Assembly: GCA_041738715.1 (NCBI GenBank)
Contig: JBGSPI010000103.1
Location: 25,429-89,428, forward strand
From: Chamaesiphon sp041738715
GTDB lineage: Bacteria > Cyanobacteriota > Cyanobacteriia > Cyanobacteriales > Chamaesiphonaceae
Direction: 5' to 3'
Length of the DNA: 64,000 nucleotides
Shown: piece after piece, positions 44,456-54,255 of the stretch
How positions within the stretch are numbered: position 1 is the first letter of the stretch
Layout: each line of letters opens with the position of its first letter
The notes under the pieces: model-generated
What the model was told of the DNA's origin: nothing
Seen by the model: only the letters and a program-made list of their open reading frames with translations
Databases searched by the model: none
Translations under genes and position numbers: made by a program

Positions 44456-47014
44456 ATGCAGCCGATTCGTACATTCAACGTTTCTCCTTCCCTACCAGCC
44501 TCCCTCGAACCCCTACGGCATATTGCCTATAATCTGTATTGGGACTGGAACACGGAGATTAAAGAGCTATTTCGGAGACTCGATCGTGACTTATGGGAAA
44601 CTACTCGTCACAATCCAGTCGCACTGTTGGCTCAAGTCAGTCAGTCTCGATTGCAGGAAGTCTCCACCGATGAAGGTTTCCTGGCACAGATGGAACGAGC
44701 AACAGGCGAACTCAATGCCTACTTACACGACCGCAGTTGGTACAAACATCAACGCAGTAATCAGGCTGGTAAAGAATGTTTTGCTTATTTCTGTGCTGAA
44801 TTTGGATTAGTGGACTGTCTGCCGATTTATTCCGGTGGTTTGGGTGTTCTAGCCGGAGATCACCTTAAATCAGCCAGTGATTTGGGTTTACCTTTGGTAG
44901 CAGTTGGATTGCTGTACCAAAAAGGCTACTTTGCCCAGTATCTCAGTGCTGACGGCTGGCAACAAGAACGTTACCCAGTTAACGATTTTCATAATATTCC
45001 CGTCCAGCTAGAACGAAAACCTGATGGTTCCGAACTGCGGATCGCGGTAGAATACCCGGGCCGGATGGTTTATGCCAGAGTCTGGCGCGTTCAAGTTGGA
45101 GTTGTGCCGCTCTATCTGTTAGATACGAATATCGAGCCAAATAATGCTTACGACCAGGATATTACCGACGCACTGTATGGTGGCGATTTAGATACGCGGA
45201 TTCACCAAGAAATCATGCTGGGCATCGGTGGATTCCGCGCTCTAGAAGCATTGGGGCACAAACCTAGTGTCTATCATATGAATGAAGGACACTCTGGATT
45301 TTTGATCCTCGAACATATTCGGGTATTGATGCAACGGGATAAACTATCCTTTGTGGAAGCTAAACAAGTTGCCCAATCAACGCAGATTTTCACCACACAT
45401 ACGCCGGTTAGTGCGGGATTTGACCTATTTCCACCAGATAAAACCATGCACTATGTCGGACACTATGCTAGTGTCTACGGGCTGGGTAAAGATGAATTTT
45501 TAGGTTTAGGACGGGAAAATGATGGAGATCTGACTTCACCATTTAGTATGGCAGCCCTGGCGATGAAAACTTCCAGTTTTGTCAATGGTGTGGCGAAACT
45601 GCATGGAGTGGTATCGCGGGAAATGTTCCAAAACATGTGGAAAGATGTCCCCATTGATGAAGTTCCAATTACTTCGATTACCAATGGTGTCCACGCCCGT
45701 AGTTGTGTTGCCAAATCTGTGCAGGAGTTATACGATCGCTATCTTGGCCCAGAATGGTCAGAAAAATCGATCGAAGACCCAATCTGGAATAAGATTGATG
45801 CCATCCCAGATGAAGAACTATGGCGCAATCACGAGCATAGTCGCTCGGAAATGGTCGTCTATGTGCGCAATCGCATTGTCACTCACCTAAAAGAACGCGG
45901 TGCAACTCGATCAGAAATCAATCACGCCCAAGAAGCTCTAGATCCATCTGTACTGACAATCGGCTTTGCCAGAAGGTTTGCTACTTATAAACGGGCAACC
46001 TTATTCCTCCGAAATCTCGATCGAATCAAAAGCATCCTCGTCGGTAATAAAGAACGGAAAGTTCAATTTGTGATCGCCGGGAAAGCTCACCCGAAAGATA
46101 TTCCAGGCAAAGAGCTAATCCGCGACATCGTGCATTTTACCCGCACAGAAGGGATGACCTCAGTTGTGTTTGTGCCCGATTACGATATCTATGTCTCGCG
46201 GGTGATGGTAGCTGGTTGCGATATTTGGCTGAATACGCCCAGAAGACCGCATGAGGCTTCCGGTACCAGTGGGATGAAAGCAGCAATGAATGGCTTACCC
46301 AACCTGAGTATTCTCGACGGCTGGTGGGATGAGGCGGATTATGTGCGGACTGGTTGGCCGATCGGTCATGGAGAGTTATACTCCGATGAAGTCTACCAGG
46401 ATGATGTCGAAGCCAATGCCTTCTACGATCTACTCGAACAGGAAATTGTCCCCCTATTCTACGATCGCGATAGTGAAGGTCTACCCCGCAAATGGGTAGC
46501 CAAGATGAAAGATGCCATTCGGCTCAATTGTCCGACCTTTAATACTGCCAGAATGTTGCGGGATTACGCCAATAATGGTTATTTCCCCGCCAGCGATCGC
46601 CACTCGATCGTCACAGGAGATAATTACCAAGCAGGTAAAGATCTTGCCCACTGGAAAGCCAGAGTATTTGAGAATTGGAGCGACATCAAGATCCACAGTG
46701 TCGATGTCTCCGCACCAGAAGACATCAGCGTTAACCAACCAATCGGTGTTAAAAGTCTAATTCACTTAGGTCATCTGCAACCGACAGATATCCAAGTCGA
46801 ACTCTACAAAGGTTCGGTGGATACTAATGGTCGAATTACCAACGCTGACACTACTGTGATGACCTACCAAGGCAAAGATGCTGCTGGAAATAGTCTCTAT
46901 ACCAGTGAAATCGCCTACGCCGCCAGCGGCTTGCAAGGCTTATCTCTACGAGTGTTACCACACAATCCTCATTTGAGTAATCCTTACGAGCTAGGGCTGA
47001 TTCAATGGGCATAG
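44456..47014 (+). CDS. glgP: Glycogen/alpha-glucan phosphorylase
   Basis: Cleaves glycogen with phosphate to give glucose 1-phosphate. About 852 residues from the ATG at 44456; GAGGAA lies eight bases upstream, which favours it over the adjacent TTG. It has the N-terminal DUF3417 part (IAYNLYWDWNTEIKELFRR) of the GlgP subfamily, then FGLVDCLPIYSGGLGVLAGD. The PLP lysine is Lys608 in SGMKAAMNGLPN. The C-terminal part after residue 700 is an uncommon extension with GVKSLIHLGHLQPTDIQ. This subfamily is the usual second phosphorylase in cyanobacteria. Heptamer repeats follow the stop codon. Confidence 0.95.
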   Translation: MQPIRTFNVSPSLPASLEPLRHIAYNLYWDWNTEIKELFRRLDRDLWETTRHNPVALLAQVSQSRLQEVSTDEGFLAQMERATGELNAYLHDRSWYKHQRSNQAGKECFAYFCAEFGLVDCLPIYSGGLGVLAGDHLKSASDLGLPLVAVGLLYQKGYFAQYLSADGWQQERYPVNDFHNIPVQLERKPDGSELRIAVEYPGRMVYARVWRVQVGVVPLYLLDTNIEPNNAYDQDITDALYGGDLDTRIHQEIMLGIGGFRALEALGHKPSVYHMNEGHSGFLILEHIRVLMQRDKLSFVEAKQVAQSTQIFTTHTPVSAGFDLFPPDKTMHYVGHYASVYGLGKDEFLGLGRENDGDLTSPFSMAALAMKTSSFVNGVAKLHGVVSREMFQNMWKDVPIDEVPITSITNGVHARSCVAKSVQELYDRYLGPEWSEKSIEDPIWNKIDAIPDEELWRNHEHSRSEMVVYVRNRIVTHLKERGATRSEINHAQEALDPSVLTIGFARRFATYKRATLFLRNLDRIKSILVGNKERKVQFVIAGKAHPKDIPGKELIRDIVHFTRTEGMTSVVFVPDYDIYVSRVMVAGCDIWLNTPRRPHEASGTSGMKAAMNGLPNLSILDGWWDEADYVRTGWPIGHGELYSDEVYQDDVEANAFYDLLEQEIVPLFYDRDSEGLPRKWVAKMKDAIRLNCPTFNTARMLRDYANNGYFPASDRHSIVTGDNYQAGKDLAHWKARVFENWSDIKIHSVDVSAPEDISVNQPIGVKSLIHLGHLQPTDIQVELYKGSVDTNGRITNADTTVMTYQGKDAAGNSLYTSEIAYAASGLQGLSLRVLPHNPHLSNPYELGLIQWA

Positions 47015-47018
47015 GTTA

Positions 47019-47120
47019 GGGAAAAGGGGAAAGGGGAAAGGGGAAAGGGAACAGTTGAAAGTTGAAAGTTGAAAGTTGAGAGTTGAGAGTTGAGAGTTGA
47101 CCCTTCTCTTCTCTTCTCTT
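47019..47120. repeat. Heptamer arrays downstream of glgP
   Basis: GGGGAAA repeats about four times (47026-47050), then GTTGAAA three times and GTTGAGA four times (47054-47100), then CTTCT pentamers (47105-47120). This is a typical short tandem repeat cluster, with no coding value. Confidence 0.75.
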
Positions 47121-47121
47121 C

Positions 47122-47240
47122 GAGACGCTGTGCCTCCGGCAGGCTATCGCCAACGCGAACGAGACGCTGTGCCTCCGGCAGGCTACCGCCAACGCGAACG
47201 AGACGCTATGCGTTGGCGCAGCCTGCGCTTTGCGCTTACG
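47122..47240. repeat. Two 39-base direct repeats plus a partial third copy
   Basis: GAGACGCTGTGCCTCCGGCA begins two adjacent 39-base copies (47122-47160 and 47161-47199), which differ at one position. A third, diverged copy (GAGACGCTATGCGTTGGCGCA) begins at 47200. Sequences of the form GGCTACGCCAAC recur near 11495, 30190 and 43505, so this is part of a dispersed family. It overlaps no supported gene. Confidence 0.75.
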
Positions 47241-47525
47241 ACAAGCTCAGGGCAAACAGTTGACAGTGAACAGTGGACAGTCGTCCCCCAGTCCCCCAAT
47301 CCCCCAACTCCCATCTCTGTAAATTTCATCCTGAATAGCAGATAGATTGACCGAATATAGAGATTGAGCGACAAAACTTGACTTGGAACTTTTCATAATT
47401 TCGTCCCGTCAGTAGTGAGTAAGCAGGCAAAAATCTATACCTGAACTCACGATCCACCGCGAATTCGGATTTGAGAATTCAGTCAAGTGAGTCGAGCTAA
47501 TCTACTTAAAAACGGGAAATTCAAA

Positions 47526-47990
47526 ATGAAAAAAAATATTGTTGCATTGGTAATGCTTTGTGCTTCTGCCGCCACTCTAGGGATGAGTGCGCCAGCGAAG
47601 GCTGAATTGGGTCAAAGCTATATCGGTCCATCGATCTCAATTGGCGGCGGTTCAACCGTATTTGGAATTGACTCTAAATTTGGTGTGAGCGATAATCTCT
47701 CAATTCGTCCTTTTATCACATTTCCCAGTGGCGGTACAACCTTTGGTGGTGCGTTGACCTATGATTTTGATATCAGCCGTGGCAGAAGTAGAGTCCAAAT
47801 CACTCCCTTTGTTGGTGGTGGTGTAGAAGTTGCTACCTCTGGTAGTTTTAGTGAGACTCAAGCATATTTTACTGGTGGTGCTGACTTTGATGTAACAGAT
47901 GCTGTTGCCCTTAAAGCATCGATCGAAGTACCATTGAGTTCTAACAATTCTACCACTTCCGTAACTCTTGGTGCTGGATTCAAATTCTAG
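47526..47990 (+). CDS. Small outer-membrane-like beta-barrel candidate
   Basis: A 154-residue protein from the ATG at 47526 (MKKNIVALVML); a longer frame starts 13 codons upstream. The signal peptide (residues 1-24) ends in APAKA. The mature part consists of alternating hydrophobic and polar residues in short strands, with glycine turns (SIGGGSTVFGID, VGGGVEVATSG), and a terminal aromatic residue in VTLGAGFKF, as in outer-membrane beta-barrels. The strand number, about eight, suits a small OmpA/OmpW-type barrel. No family assignment. A strong terminator follows. Confidence 0.7.
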   Translation: MKKNIVALVMLCASAATLGMSAPAKAELGQSYIGPSISIGGGSTVFGIDSKFGVSDNLSIRPFITFPSGGTTFGGALTYDFDISRGRSRVQITPFVGGGVEVATSGSFSETQAYFTGGADFDVTDAVALKASIEVPLSSNNSTTSVTLGAGFKF

Positions 47991-48030
47991 ATTGATTAAG
48001 GTTGGTAATTGTCCAATCTAGCAACAAAGA

Positions 48031-48058
48031 GCCTTCTCTAATCCAGAGGAGGCTTTTT
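48031..48058 (+). terminator. Terminator of the beta-barrel gene, overlapping trmD
   Basis: GCCTTCTCT and AGAGGAGGC form a nine-base stem (one G-T pair) around AATCC and end in five T. It lies in the 3' end of the convergent trmD gene, so the two transcripts overlap slightly. Confidence 0.85.
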
Positions 48059-48751
48059 GGCATCGTTACTCTCTAACCAATTACTGTATAAATCGGGACG
48101 TTTAGTTTTAGTCCGATCGAGTTGTTGTTGTCGTCGCCACTGGGCGATTTTCTCATGATTACCCGACATTAACACATCCGGCACGCGCCAACCGCGAAAT
48201 TCTTGGGGACGAGTATAGTGGGGATAATCGAGCAGTCCATCTTCAAAACTATCAGCGGTGAGTGATGCTGCTTTACCCACAGTACCAGGGAGTAGTCGCA
48301 CAACTCCATTGATCAACGTCAATGCCGGAATCTCGCCACAAGTTAAGACAAAATCACCCAAAGAGACTTCTCGATCGATAATATTCATCACCCGCTCATC
48401 GATCCCTTCGTAATGTCCACAGATCAATACTAACTGATCGTAATTAGTTGCCAACTCATTAAATAGAGCGCGATTCATGGTTTGTCCCTGGGGACTCATC
48501 AAGATCACCTGACTCCGTTCTACCATCGGTAAAGACTCTACGGCAGCAAAAACCGGTTCTGGCTTGATTACCATCCCCACACCACCACCATAGGACTCAT
48601 CATCAACCTTATGATGTCGGTCGGTTGTAAAATCACGAGGATTGGTAATATGTACCGAAGCGATCTGTTTGGTTAGTGCTTTGCTCATCAAACCGGAATT
48701 CAAAGGTGAAGCAAAGAAATCGGGAAATAGGGTAATCAGATCGAAACGCAT
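48038..48751 (-). CDS. trmD: tRNA (guanine-N1)-methyltransferase
   Basis: Methylates G37 next to the anticodon of several tRNAs with SAM, preventing frameshifts. The 237-residue length is normal. It starts MRFDLITLFPDFFASPLNSG, with later blocks DESYGGGVGMVIKPEP, LICGHYEGIDERV and SLGDFVLTCGEIPALTLI, part of the trefoil-knot SAM site. It stands alone here, not in the common rimM-trmD-rplS operon, as in other cyanobacteria. The end of the gene overlaps the terminator of the convergent beta-barrel gene. Confidence 0.96.
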   Translation of the reverse strand: MRFDLITLFPDFFASPLNSGLMSKALTKQIASVHITNPRDFTTDRHHKVDDESYGGGVGMVIKPEPVFAAVESLPMVERSQVILMSPQGQTMNRALFNELATNYDQLVLICGHYEGIDERVMNIIDREVSLGDFVLTCGEIPALTLINGVVRLLPGTVGKAASLTADSFEDGLLDYPHYTRPQEFRGWRVPDVLMSGNHEKIAQWRRQQQLDRTKTKRPDLYSNWLESNDAKKPPLD

Positions 48752-48832
48752 TATTCAAGGATCGCGAGCTTATCTGCCAATTTTAACTTACAGATGCTTC
48801 ATCGCTCGATCGATCCAGCCATCTTCACTAAT

Positions 48833-49468
48833 TCACTTACCGATACTGCCAAAGAAAACATTATCCAAGATCAGATAACGTTGCCGATCGAGAGTAATAT
48901 AACCTTTCTCTTGAAACCGCGCCATCATGCGGCTAACTGTGACTCTAGTAGTCCCGATCGCGCTGGCTAGTTGCTGATGGGTAAACTTATAATTGATCCG
49001 TGTCTGACAATTAGGTAATGACTCACCAAATTCCTGTCTGATTAAGGTTAATAGACCCCGCAACCTTTCGACTGTATGTCTGCGCCCATTCACGATCAAG
49101 AGTAACTCTGCTTGGCGCATCCGTTTGGCGAATTGAGGTAAAAGTAACTGGGATAAACGCATTGAACCCTCAATTTCCTCCAGGCTCAACCAGCGGAGAT
49201 GCACGGGCGATAATGCGATCGCTTGATAGTCTAGATTATCCGATCCGTTTGCGCCAAACAAAGATCCAGTCGCCGCCCAGCCAAATAAAACCTGTTCGCC
49301 ATCCTCATAGTTAGCACTCAGTTGCACCAGTCCCTGGGTAACTTGCCAGAATCCTTCGGCAAACAATGGAATTTCATCACCCTTGGTATGAAAATACAAT
49401 CGTTTGTTTAGCAGAGAAGGTTGTTGTTGTGCGTAATCTCGATCCGAACTTTGAACGATCGCCAGCAT
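48833..49468 (-). CDS. Crp/Fnr family transcriptional regulator
   Basis: About 211 residues from the ATG at 49468; nine more codons are open upstream. The C-terminal helix-turn-helix is clear: FTHQQLASAIGTTRVTVSRM, as in the Crp/Fnr family and close to the NtcA type. The N-terminal part has a shortened cyclic-nucleotide-like beta-roll (EIPLFAEGFWQVTQGLVQLS and GEQVLFGWAATGSLFGANG). It is not NtcA itself, whose recognition helix and N-terminus differ. The ligand and regulon are unknown. It is transcribed towards trmD, 81 bases away. Confidence 0.85.
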   Translation of the reverse strand: MLAIVQSSDRDYAQQQPSLLNKRLYFHTKGDEIPLFAEGFWQVTQGLVQLSANYEDGEQVLFGWAATGSLFGANGSDNLDYQAIALSPVHLRWLSLEEIEGSMRLSQLLLPQFAKRMRQAELLLIVNGRRHTVERLRGLLTLIRQEFGESLPNCQTRINYKFTHQQLASAIGTTRVTVSRMMARFQEKGYITLDRQRYLILDNVFFGSIGK

Positions 49469-49663
49469 AATCCATGCTCCAAAATCTGACCTCAATCTAC
49501 TCGGTCAAGGTAAAGCCTGGGTAATGGGGAGATTAAGAGTTGGGATGAGATGGAAGAGTTGAGTGGATAGTGGATGGTGGATAATAGGGAGGAAACGTCC
49601 CGTTTGATGCGCCACAGAATGATTGAAGACAGCCAAACCCTAAACTCTAACCCCTAAAGCCTA

Positions 49664-51133
49664 ATGTTGCTAGAAAATCGATCGACAGAACTTGACTGGA
49701 AAAAGATTATTGCACAAATGACGGCAGTAGTCGGTAAAAAAGGTGTCATTCAGCGACGAGAAGAATTAATTACTTATGAATGCGATGGTTTGACAAGCTA
49801 TCGCCAACGTCCGGCTCTGGTAATTTTACCCAAGACTACCGCCGAAGTCGCCGCCGTCGTCAAAATTTGTGACGAGCAAAATGTTGCCTGGATTGCCCGG
49901 GGTGCGGGCACAGGATTGTCTGGTGGTGCTTTGCCAGTCGAAAACTGCGTGCTGATTGTCACCACACTAATGAATCAGATCCTCAACATAGATCTCGACA
50001 ATCAACGAGTTGTCGTCCAACCAGGGGTAATTAATAACTGGGTGACGCAAGCAGTCAGTGGTGGGGGATTTTATTATGCACCAGATCCATCCAGTCAGAT
50101 TATCTGTTCGATCGGTGGCAATATTGCCGAAAACTCTGGTGGTGTTCACTGTCTCAAATATGGCGTAACTACCAACCATGTCATCGGCTTGAAATTGGTA
50201 ATCCCCAGTGGGGAAATTGTCGATGTTGGCGGGGAAATTAGCGAAATGCCCGGATACGATCTGACTGGTTTATTTGTCGGTTCCGAAGGCACACTGGGAA
50301 TCGCCACCGAAGTCACGCTGAAAATCCTCAAAACTCCTGAATCGATTTGTGTACTGCTGGCAGACTTTGAGAGCGTTGAAGCGGCGGGCAGTGCTGTTTC
50401 CGGTATCATCGGTGCGGGAATAATTCCCGCAGGGATCGAGATGATGGATAACTTCAGTATCAATGCTGTTGAAGATGTGGTCGCGACAAATTGCTATCCC
50501 CGCGATGCAACAGCCATCTTGCTAGTCGAAATTGATGGATCGGCGATCGAAGTAGCGACAAATCAAGCCCTAGTAGCTGACATCTGCCGCCAGAATGGGG
50601 CGCGAGACGTGACAACGGCGACAGAGCCGGAACAACGTTTACGGCTGTGGAAGGGGCGGAAAGCTGCCTTTGCCGCGATGGGTAAGATCAGCCCCGATTA
50701 TTATGTTCAAGATGGGGTAATTCCTCGGACGCAGCTAGCCTATGTGCTCCAGGAAATTGCTGCGCTGGGTGAAAAATATGGCTATTACGTCGCGAATGTT
50801 TTTCATGCTGGGGATGGTAATTTACATCCGTTGATTTTGTACGATAACTCGACTCCTGGTGCGTTGGAACAGGTAGAAGCCTTGGGTGGTGAAATTCTCA
50901 AACTTTGTGTTAAAGTTGGTGGAAGTATTTCCGGCGAACATGGGATCGGTGCGGATAAGCGGTGCTATATGTCGGAGATGTTTACCGAGACAGATTTGGA
51001 GACGATGCAATGGGTACGGCAAGTGTTTAATCCCAAGGAATTAGCCAATCCTGGCAAGATTATTCCCACTCCGCGCACCTGTGGCGAGTCCGCGAATTCT
51101 GGTCATAAGTTTACCGAAATTCCACAATATTAG
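49664..51133 (+). CDS. glcD: Glycolate oxidase/dehydrogenase FAD subunit GlcD
   Basis: The FAD-binding subunit oxidises glycolate to glyoxylate in photorespiration. The 489-residue length suits GlcD. Blocks include ARGAGTGLSGGALPVE for the FAD site, YAPDPSSQIICSIGGNIAEN, then VFHAGDGNLHP and SGEHGIGADKRCYM, which hold the metal and flavin ligands. No glcE or glcF neighbour is seen, as is usual in cyanobacteria. The frame is well supported, and no clear ribosome binding site precedes the ATG. Confidence 0.93.
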   Translation: MLLENRSTELDWKKIIAQMTAVVGKKGVIQRREELITYECDGLTSYRQRPALVILPKTTAEVAAVVKICDEQNVAWIARGAGTGLSGGALPVENCVLIVTTLMNQILNIDLDNQRVVVQPGVINNWVTQAVSGGGFYYAPDPSSQIICSIGGNIAENSGGVHCLKYGVTTNHVIGLKLVIPSGEIVDVGGEISEMPGYDLTGLFVGSEGTLGIATEVTLKILKTPESICVLLADFESVEAAGSAVSGIIGAGIIPAGIEMMDNFSINAVEDVVATNCYPRDATAILLVEIDGSAIEVATNQALVADICRQNGARDVTTATEPEQRLRLWKGRKAAFAAMGKISPDYYVQDGVIPRTQLAYVLQEIAALGEKYGYYVANVFHAGDGNLHPLILYDNSTPGALEQVEALGGEILKLCVKVGGSISGEHGIGADKRCYMSEMFTETDLETMQWVRQVFNPKELANPGKIIPTPRTCGESANSGHKFTEIPQY

Positions 51134-51269
51134 TGGTAGTTAGTCACAGGTACAATATTCTTATCGACTTCAAGATTCAAGATTCATTGGGTAAATAAAT
51201 CGATCGAATCATATCTAATCTTTTAATCTGGCTTCGATCGTGATCGGGCACACTCGACAAAAATTCTAT

Positions 51270-51307
51270 CTATCCTGAAATGTTGTATTTAGGCTATTTC
51301 AGGATAG
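51270..51307. terminator. 12-base hairpin between convergent glcD and P-type ATPase genes
   Basis: CTATCCTGAAAT and ATTTCAGGATAG are exactly complementary around 14 bases. The location between two convergent genes suits a terminator, but no clear T run follows on either strand, so this is a structural suggestion. Confidence 0.5.
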
Positions 51308-51363
51308 TAATCTTGTAGGATGCCTAAGTCCTACCGTTTGATGTTAACTCATCTAGCTTCACA

Positions 51364-54117
51364 TCAACGATGAGATGCGACATTGGCTTGTGGTGGATCG
51401 ATGCGGTTAGTAAAAATTGCCATCGGCACCATTGGTAACATTGGCAGTAGGCAGATCAACCACTGATTCCAAGTCAGGGGTGCAGTAGCAAACAAGGTAT
51501 TCATTACTCCCCACTGGCTAAATAAGATTTGCAGTACGAAGGCGATCGCAATACCGCTCAGGAGGATGGGAGCATCGGCGATCGCCTTGGCTGGATGGCG
51601 CAGATAATTGATCGGCTTCGCCCCCAGTTGACTGATGCTGAGTAGATAAATGATGCGGGCGGCTACTAGGGCTTGGATTGCCATCGTGCGGGCCAGCGTC
51701 ACATCGCCTATGGTAGATTTCACCCACTCAAAAATGCCAAAAATCAAAATCCAATTAAATACCGAAACTGCCAGAATGCGGCGCAATAGGGTTGGCGTGA
51801 GCAGCGGTTGATTGGGATCCATGGGTGGTTGCTGCATCGTTCCCTGTGATTTGGGTTCAAAGGCAAGGGGCACGGTCATAGTGATCGAATTGATCATATT
51901 CAGCCAAAGAACTTGCAGTGCCAGAATTGGTAACTCCCTTGCCAACAAAGCACTAATCAAAATCGTCATCGATTCGCCGCCATTGACGGGCAAGAGAAAG
52001 GCGATCGCTTTGCGTAAATTTTGATAAACGGTGCGTCCTTCTTCGACAGCGGCTTTGATCGAGGCAAAATTATCGTCGGTCAGCAGCATATCTGCCGATT
52101 CTCGTGCTACTTCCGTTCCCCCTTTCCCCATCGCAATCCCGATATCGGCTTGTTTAAGGGCGGGGGCATCGTTCACGCCATCCCCTGTCATCGCCACAAT
52201 TTCGCCCCTTGCTTGCAGGGCTTCTACCAGTTGGAGCTTTTGGGCAGGTGCGACTCTAGCAAAGACCGATCCATCTGCAACGGCTTGAGTGATTTCTCGA
52301 TCACTCATTTGGGCTAATTGTCGTCCTTCAAATGCTATAACTCCCGCTGCCGTTTTAATGCCCATGCGTTGGGCGATCGCCTTAGCTGTCGCGATGTGAT
52401 CTCCCGTAATCATCTTGACTTGAATCCCGGCAGTTTGACAGGCATGAATGGCGGCGATCGCTTCAGGACGGGGCGGATCGATCATCCCCTGTAAGCCCAG
52501 AAAAACCAGATCCGTGGCAATATCCTGATGATCGATCGAATGCTGATGGACGGCAGCCGACTTTTGCGCAAACGCCAGCACCCGCAATCCTTGGGTTGCC
52601 ATTGCTTCCACTTCTTTTTCAATCTGCGCTATCTCCAAAGGAATAAGCTGACCTTGTAGGTTCATTGTCTGGGTACAACGGCTCAGCAACGCCTCCACCG
52701 ATCCCTTGACATAAATCACGGGCGAACCTGCATCCTGTCCAGCGTGATGCAACGTTGCCATATATTGATATTGAGACTCAAACGGAATTCCATCTAATCG
52801 AGGGTGGGCGGCAGCTAGCCCCGCTTGACTCATCTCCGCTTTCTCAGCAACGGCAATCAGTGCGCCCTCCGTCGGATCGCCCACGACCGACCAATCCTTA
52901 CCCGTTTTTTTCAGTTGCGAATCATTGCACAAAATCCCTGCCATCAGGCAAGCGGTCAAACCGGGCGGCAACCCATCCTCAAAGGGTTCGACAGTCGTGT
53001 TGTGATTCAGCCGACTAATTTCACCTTTGGGACTATAACCGCCGCCACTAACGCGATAGTGTTGTCCCCCCGCATAAATTGCCTGGACAGTCATTTGATT
53101 TTCGGTCAATGTGCCTGTTTTGTCGGAACAAATCACTGTGGCACTGCCCAAAGCCTCCACAGCAGGGAGTTTACGAATAATTGCATTACGCTTTGCCATG
53201 CGATTAACCCCGATCGCTAGGGTAATCGTCACCACGGCGGGTAGCCCTTCGGGAATCGCACTCACAGCCAGAGCAACTGCGGCTTCAAACATCTGCACCC
53301 AATCCCCGCCGCGCCCCAGTCCGACTGCAAATGTCAGGGTGGCTAGGGTCAAGATGGCGTAGAGTAGGGTACTGCTGAATTTGGCAAACTTACGGGTCAA
53401 GGGCGTACTAAGGCTCACCCGATTTTCCATCGACTGGGAAATCTGTCCAACTTCCGTTCCGTTGGCGGTGGCAACTACCACTCCCTGTCCTTGCCCGAAG
53501 GTGACAAAACTTCCGGCATAAGCCATATTGGTACGCTCGGCTAGGGGCGTATCCAATCGTAAAGGCGCGATCGATTTATCCACGGGAACCGATTCGCCCG
53601 TCAACCCAGACTCATCGATCTGCAAGGTGCGAACCTTCAGCAGTCTGATATCTGCGGGAACTTTATCGCCCGATGCCAATAATACCAAGTCCCCTGGCAC
53701 GAGATCCCGCGATGGAATCCGCAGAGTTTGACCGTCGCGCAGTACCGTTGTTTCCGTTGTCACCGCCTTCGCTAGAGCCGCGATCGCCCCTTCTGCTTTG
53801 GCTTCTTGCACATAGCCAATGATCGCATTAATTAAAGTAACGCCCCAAATCACCCCTGCATTCGGATAAGATCCCAAAAATGCCTTAACCATCCCAGCCA
53901 GCAACAGAACATAGAGCAGTGGCTGATTAAATTGCAGCAAAAATTTCAACCATGCTGGTTTTCCAGGCTTAAATTGCAGTTCGTTCCAACCATATTGTTC
54001 ATAGCACTGAGCCACTGCCTCGGTGGTTAAGCCCACCTCTGCGTTGCTATTGAGGCTTTCCGTCACCTCGCGATCGGCAAGTGCGTGATAAGCACGTGAT
54101 TGTAATTGATCTGGCAT
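51364..54117 (-). CDS. P2-type cation-transporting ATPase
   Basis: A 917-residue P-type ATPase. The phosphorylation site is Asp332 in CSDKTGTLTENQM, and the actuator TGES motif is in DESGLTGESVPV. The membrane motif PEGLPAVVTI is in M4. The hinge TGDGVNDAPALKQADIG is intact. In M6, calcium pumps have N..TDG, but here it is LWLNMINSITMTVPLAFEP, so the ion site differs. It belongs to the group often labelled calcium/cation ATPase in cyanobacteria; the transported ion is uncertain. There is no metal-binding domain at the N-terminus. The gene is monocistronic. Confidence 0.92.
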   Translation of the reverse strand: MPDQLQSRAYHALADREVTESLNSNAEVGLTTEAVAQCYEQYGWNELQFKPGKPAWLKFLLQFNQPLLYVLLLAGMVKAFLGSYPNAGVIWGVTLINAIIGYVQEAKAEGAIAALAKAVTTETTVLRDGQTLRIPSRDLVPGDLVLLASGDKVPADIRLLKVRTLQIDESGLTGESVPVDKSIAPLRLDTPLAERTNMAYAGSFVTFGQGQGVVVATANGTEVGQISQSMENRVSLSTPLTRKFAKFSSTLLYAILTLATLTFAVGLGRGGDWVQMFEAAVALAVSAIPEGLPAVVTITLAIGVNRMAKRNAIIRKLPAVEALGSATVICSDKTGTLTENQMTVQAIYAGGQHYRVSGGGYSPKGEISRLNHNTTVEPFEDGLPPGLTACLMAGILCNDSQLKKTGKDWSVVGDPTEGALIAVAEKAEMSQAGLAAAHPRLDGIPFESQYQYMATLHHAGQDAGSPVIYVKGSVEALLSRCTQTMNLQGQLIPLEIAQIEKEVEAMATQGLRVLAFAQKSAAVHQHSIDHQDIATDLVFLGLQGMIDPPRPEAIAAIHACQTAGIQVKMITGDHIATAKAIAQRMGIKTAAGVIAFEGRQLAQMSDREITQAVADGSVFARVAPAQKLQLVEALQARGEIVAMTGDGVNDAPALKQADIGIAMGKGGTEVARESADMLLTDDNFASIKAAVEEGRTVYQNLRKAIAFLLPVNGGESMTILISALLARELPILALQVLWLNMINSITMTVPLAFEPKSQGTMQQPPMDPNQPLLTPTLLRRILAVSVFNWILIFGIFEWVKSTIGDVTLARTMAIQALVAARIIYLLSISQLGAKPINYLRHPAKAIADAPILLSGIAIAFVLQILFSQWGVMNTLFATAPLTWNQWLICLLPMLPMVPMAIFTNRIDPPQANVASHR

Positions 54118-54255
54118 CAGATCCTCCCCGTAGTTAGATACAACTGTTGCTAGTTACGCATCGCTCGCACACTCATTTACCTAATCCTAAATCAAGGCGA
54201 GAAAGGTGTTATAAGTCTTCTAGACTAGGATATTTCACATATCGATCGAAATATT

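Noticed and set aside
47122..47240. Possible CRISPR array
   Set aside because: The 39-base units are directly adjacent with no unique spacers, so it is a tandem repeat.
47097..47345. Open reading frame with repeated DAVPPAGYRQRER segments
   Set aside because: It is only a translation of the 39-base direct repeats, with no homology and no ribosome binding site.
51812..53731. Several long plus-strand frames opposite the P-type ATPase
   Set aside because: They follow the codon structure of the ATPase on the other strand and show no family motifs.
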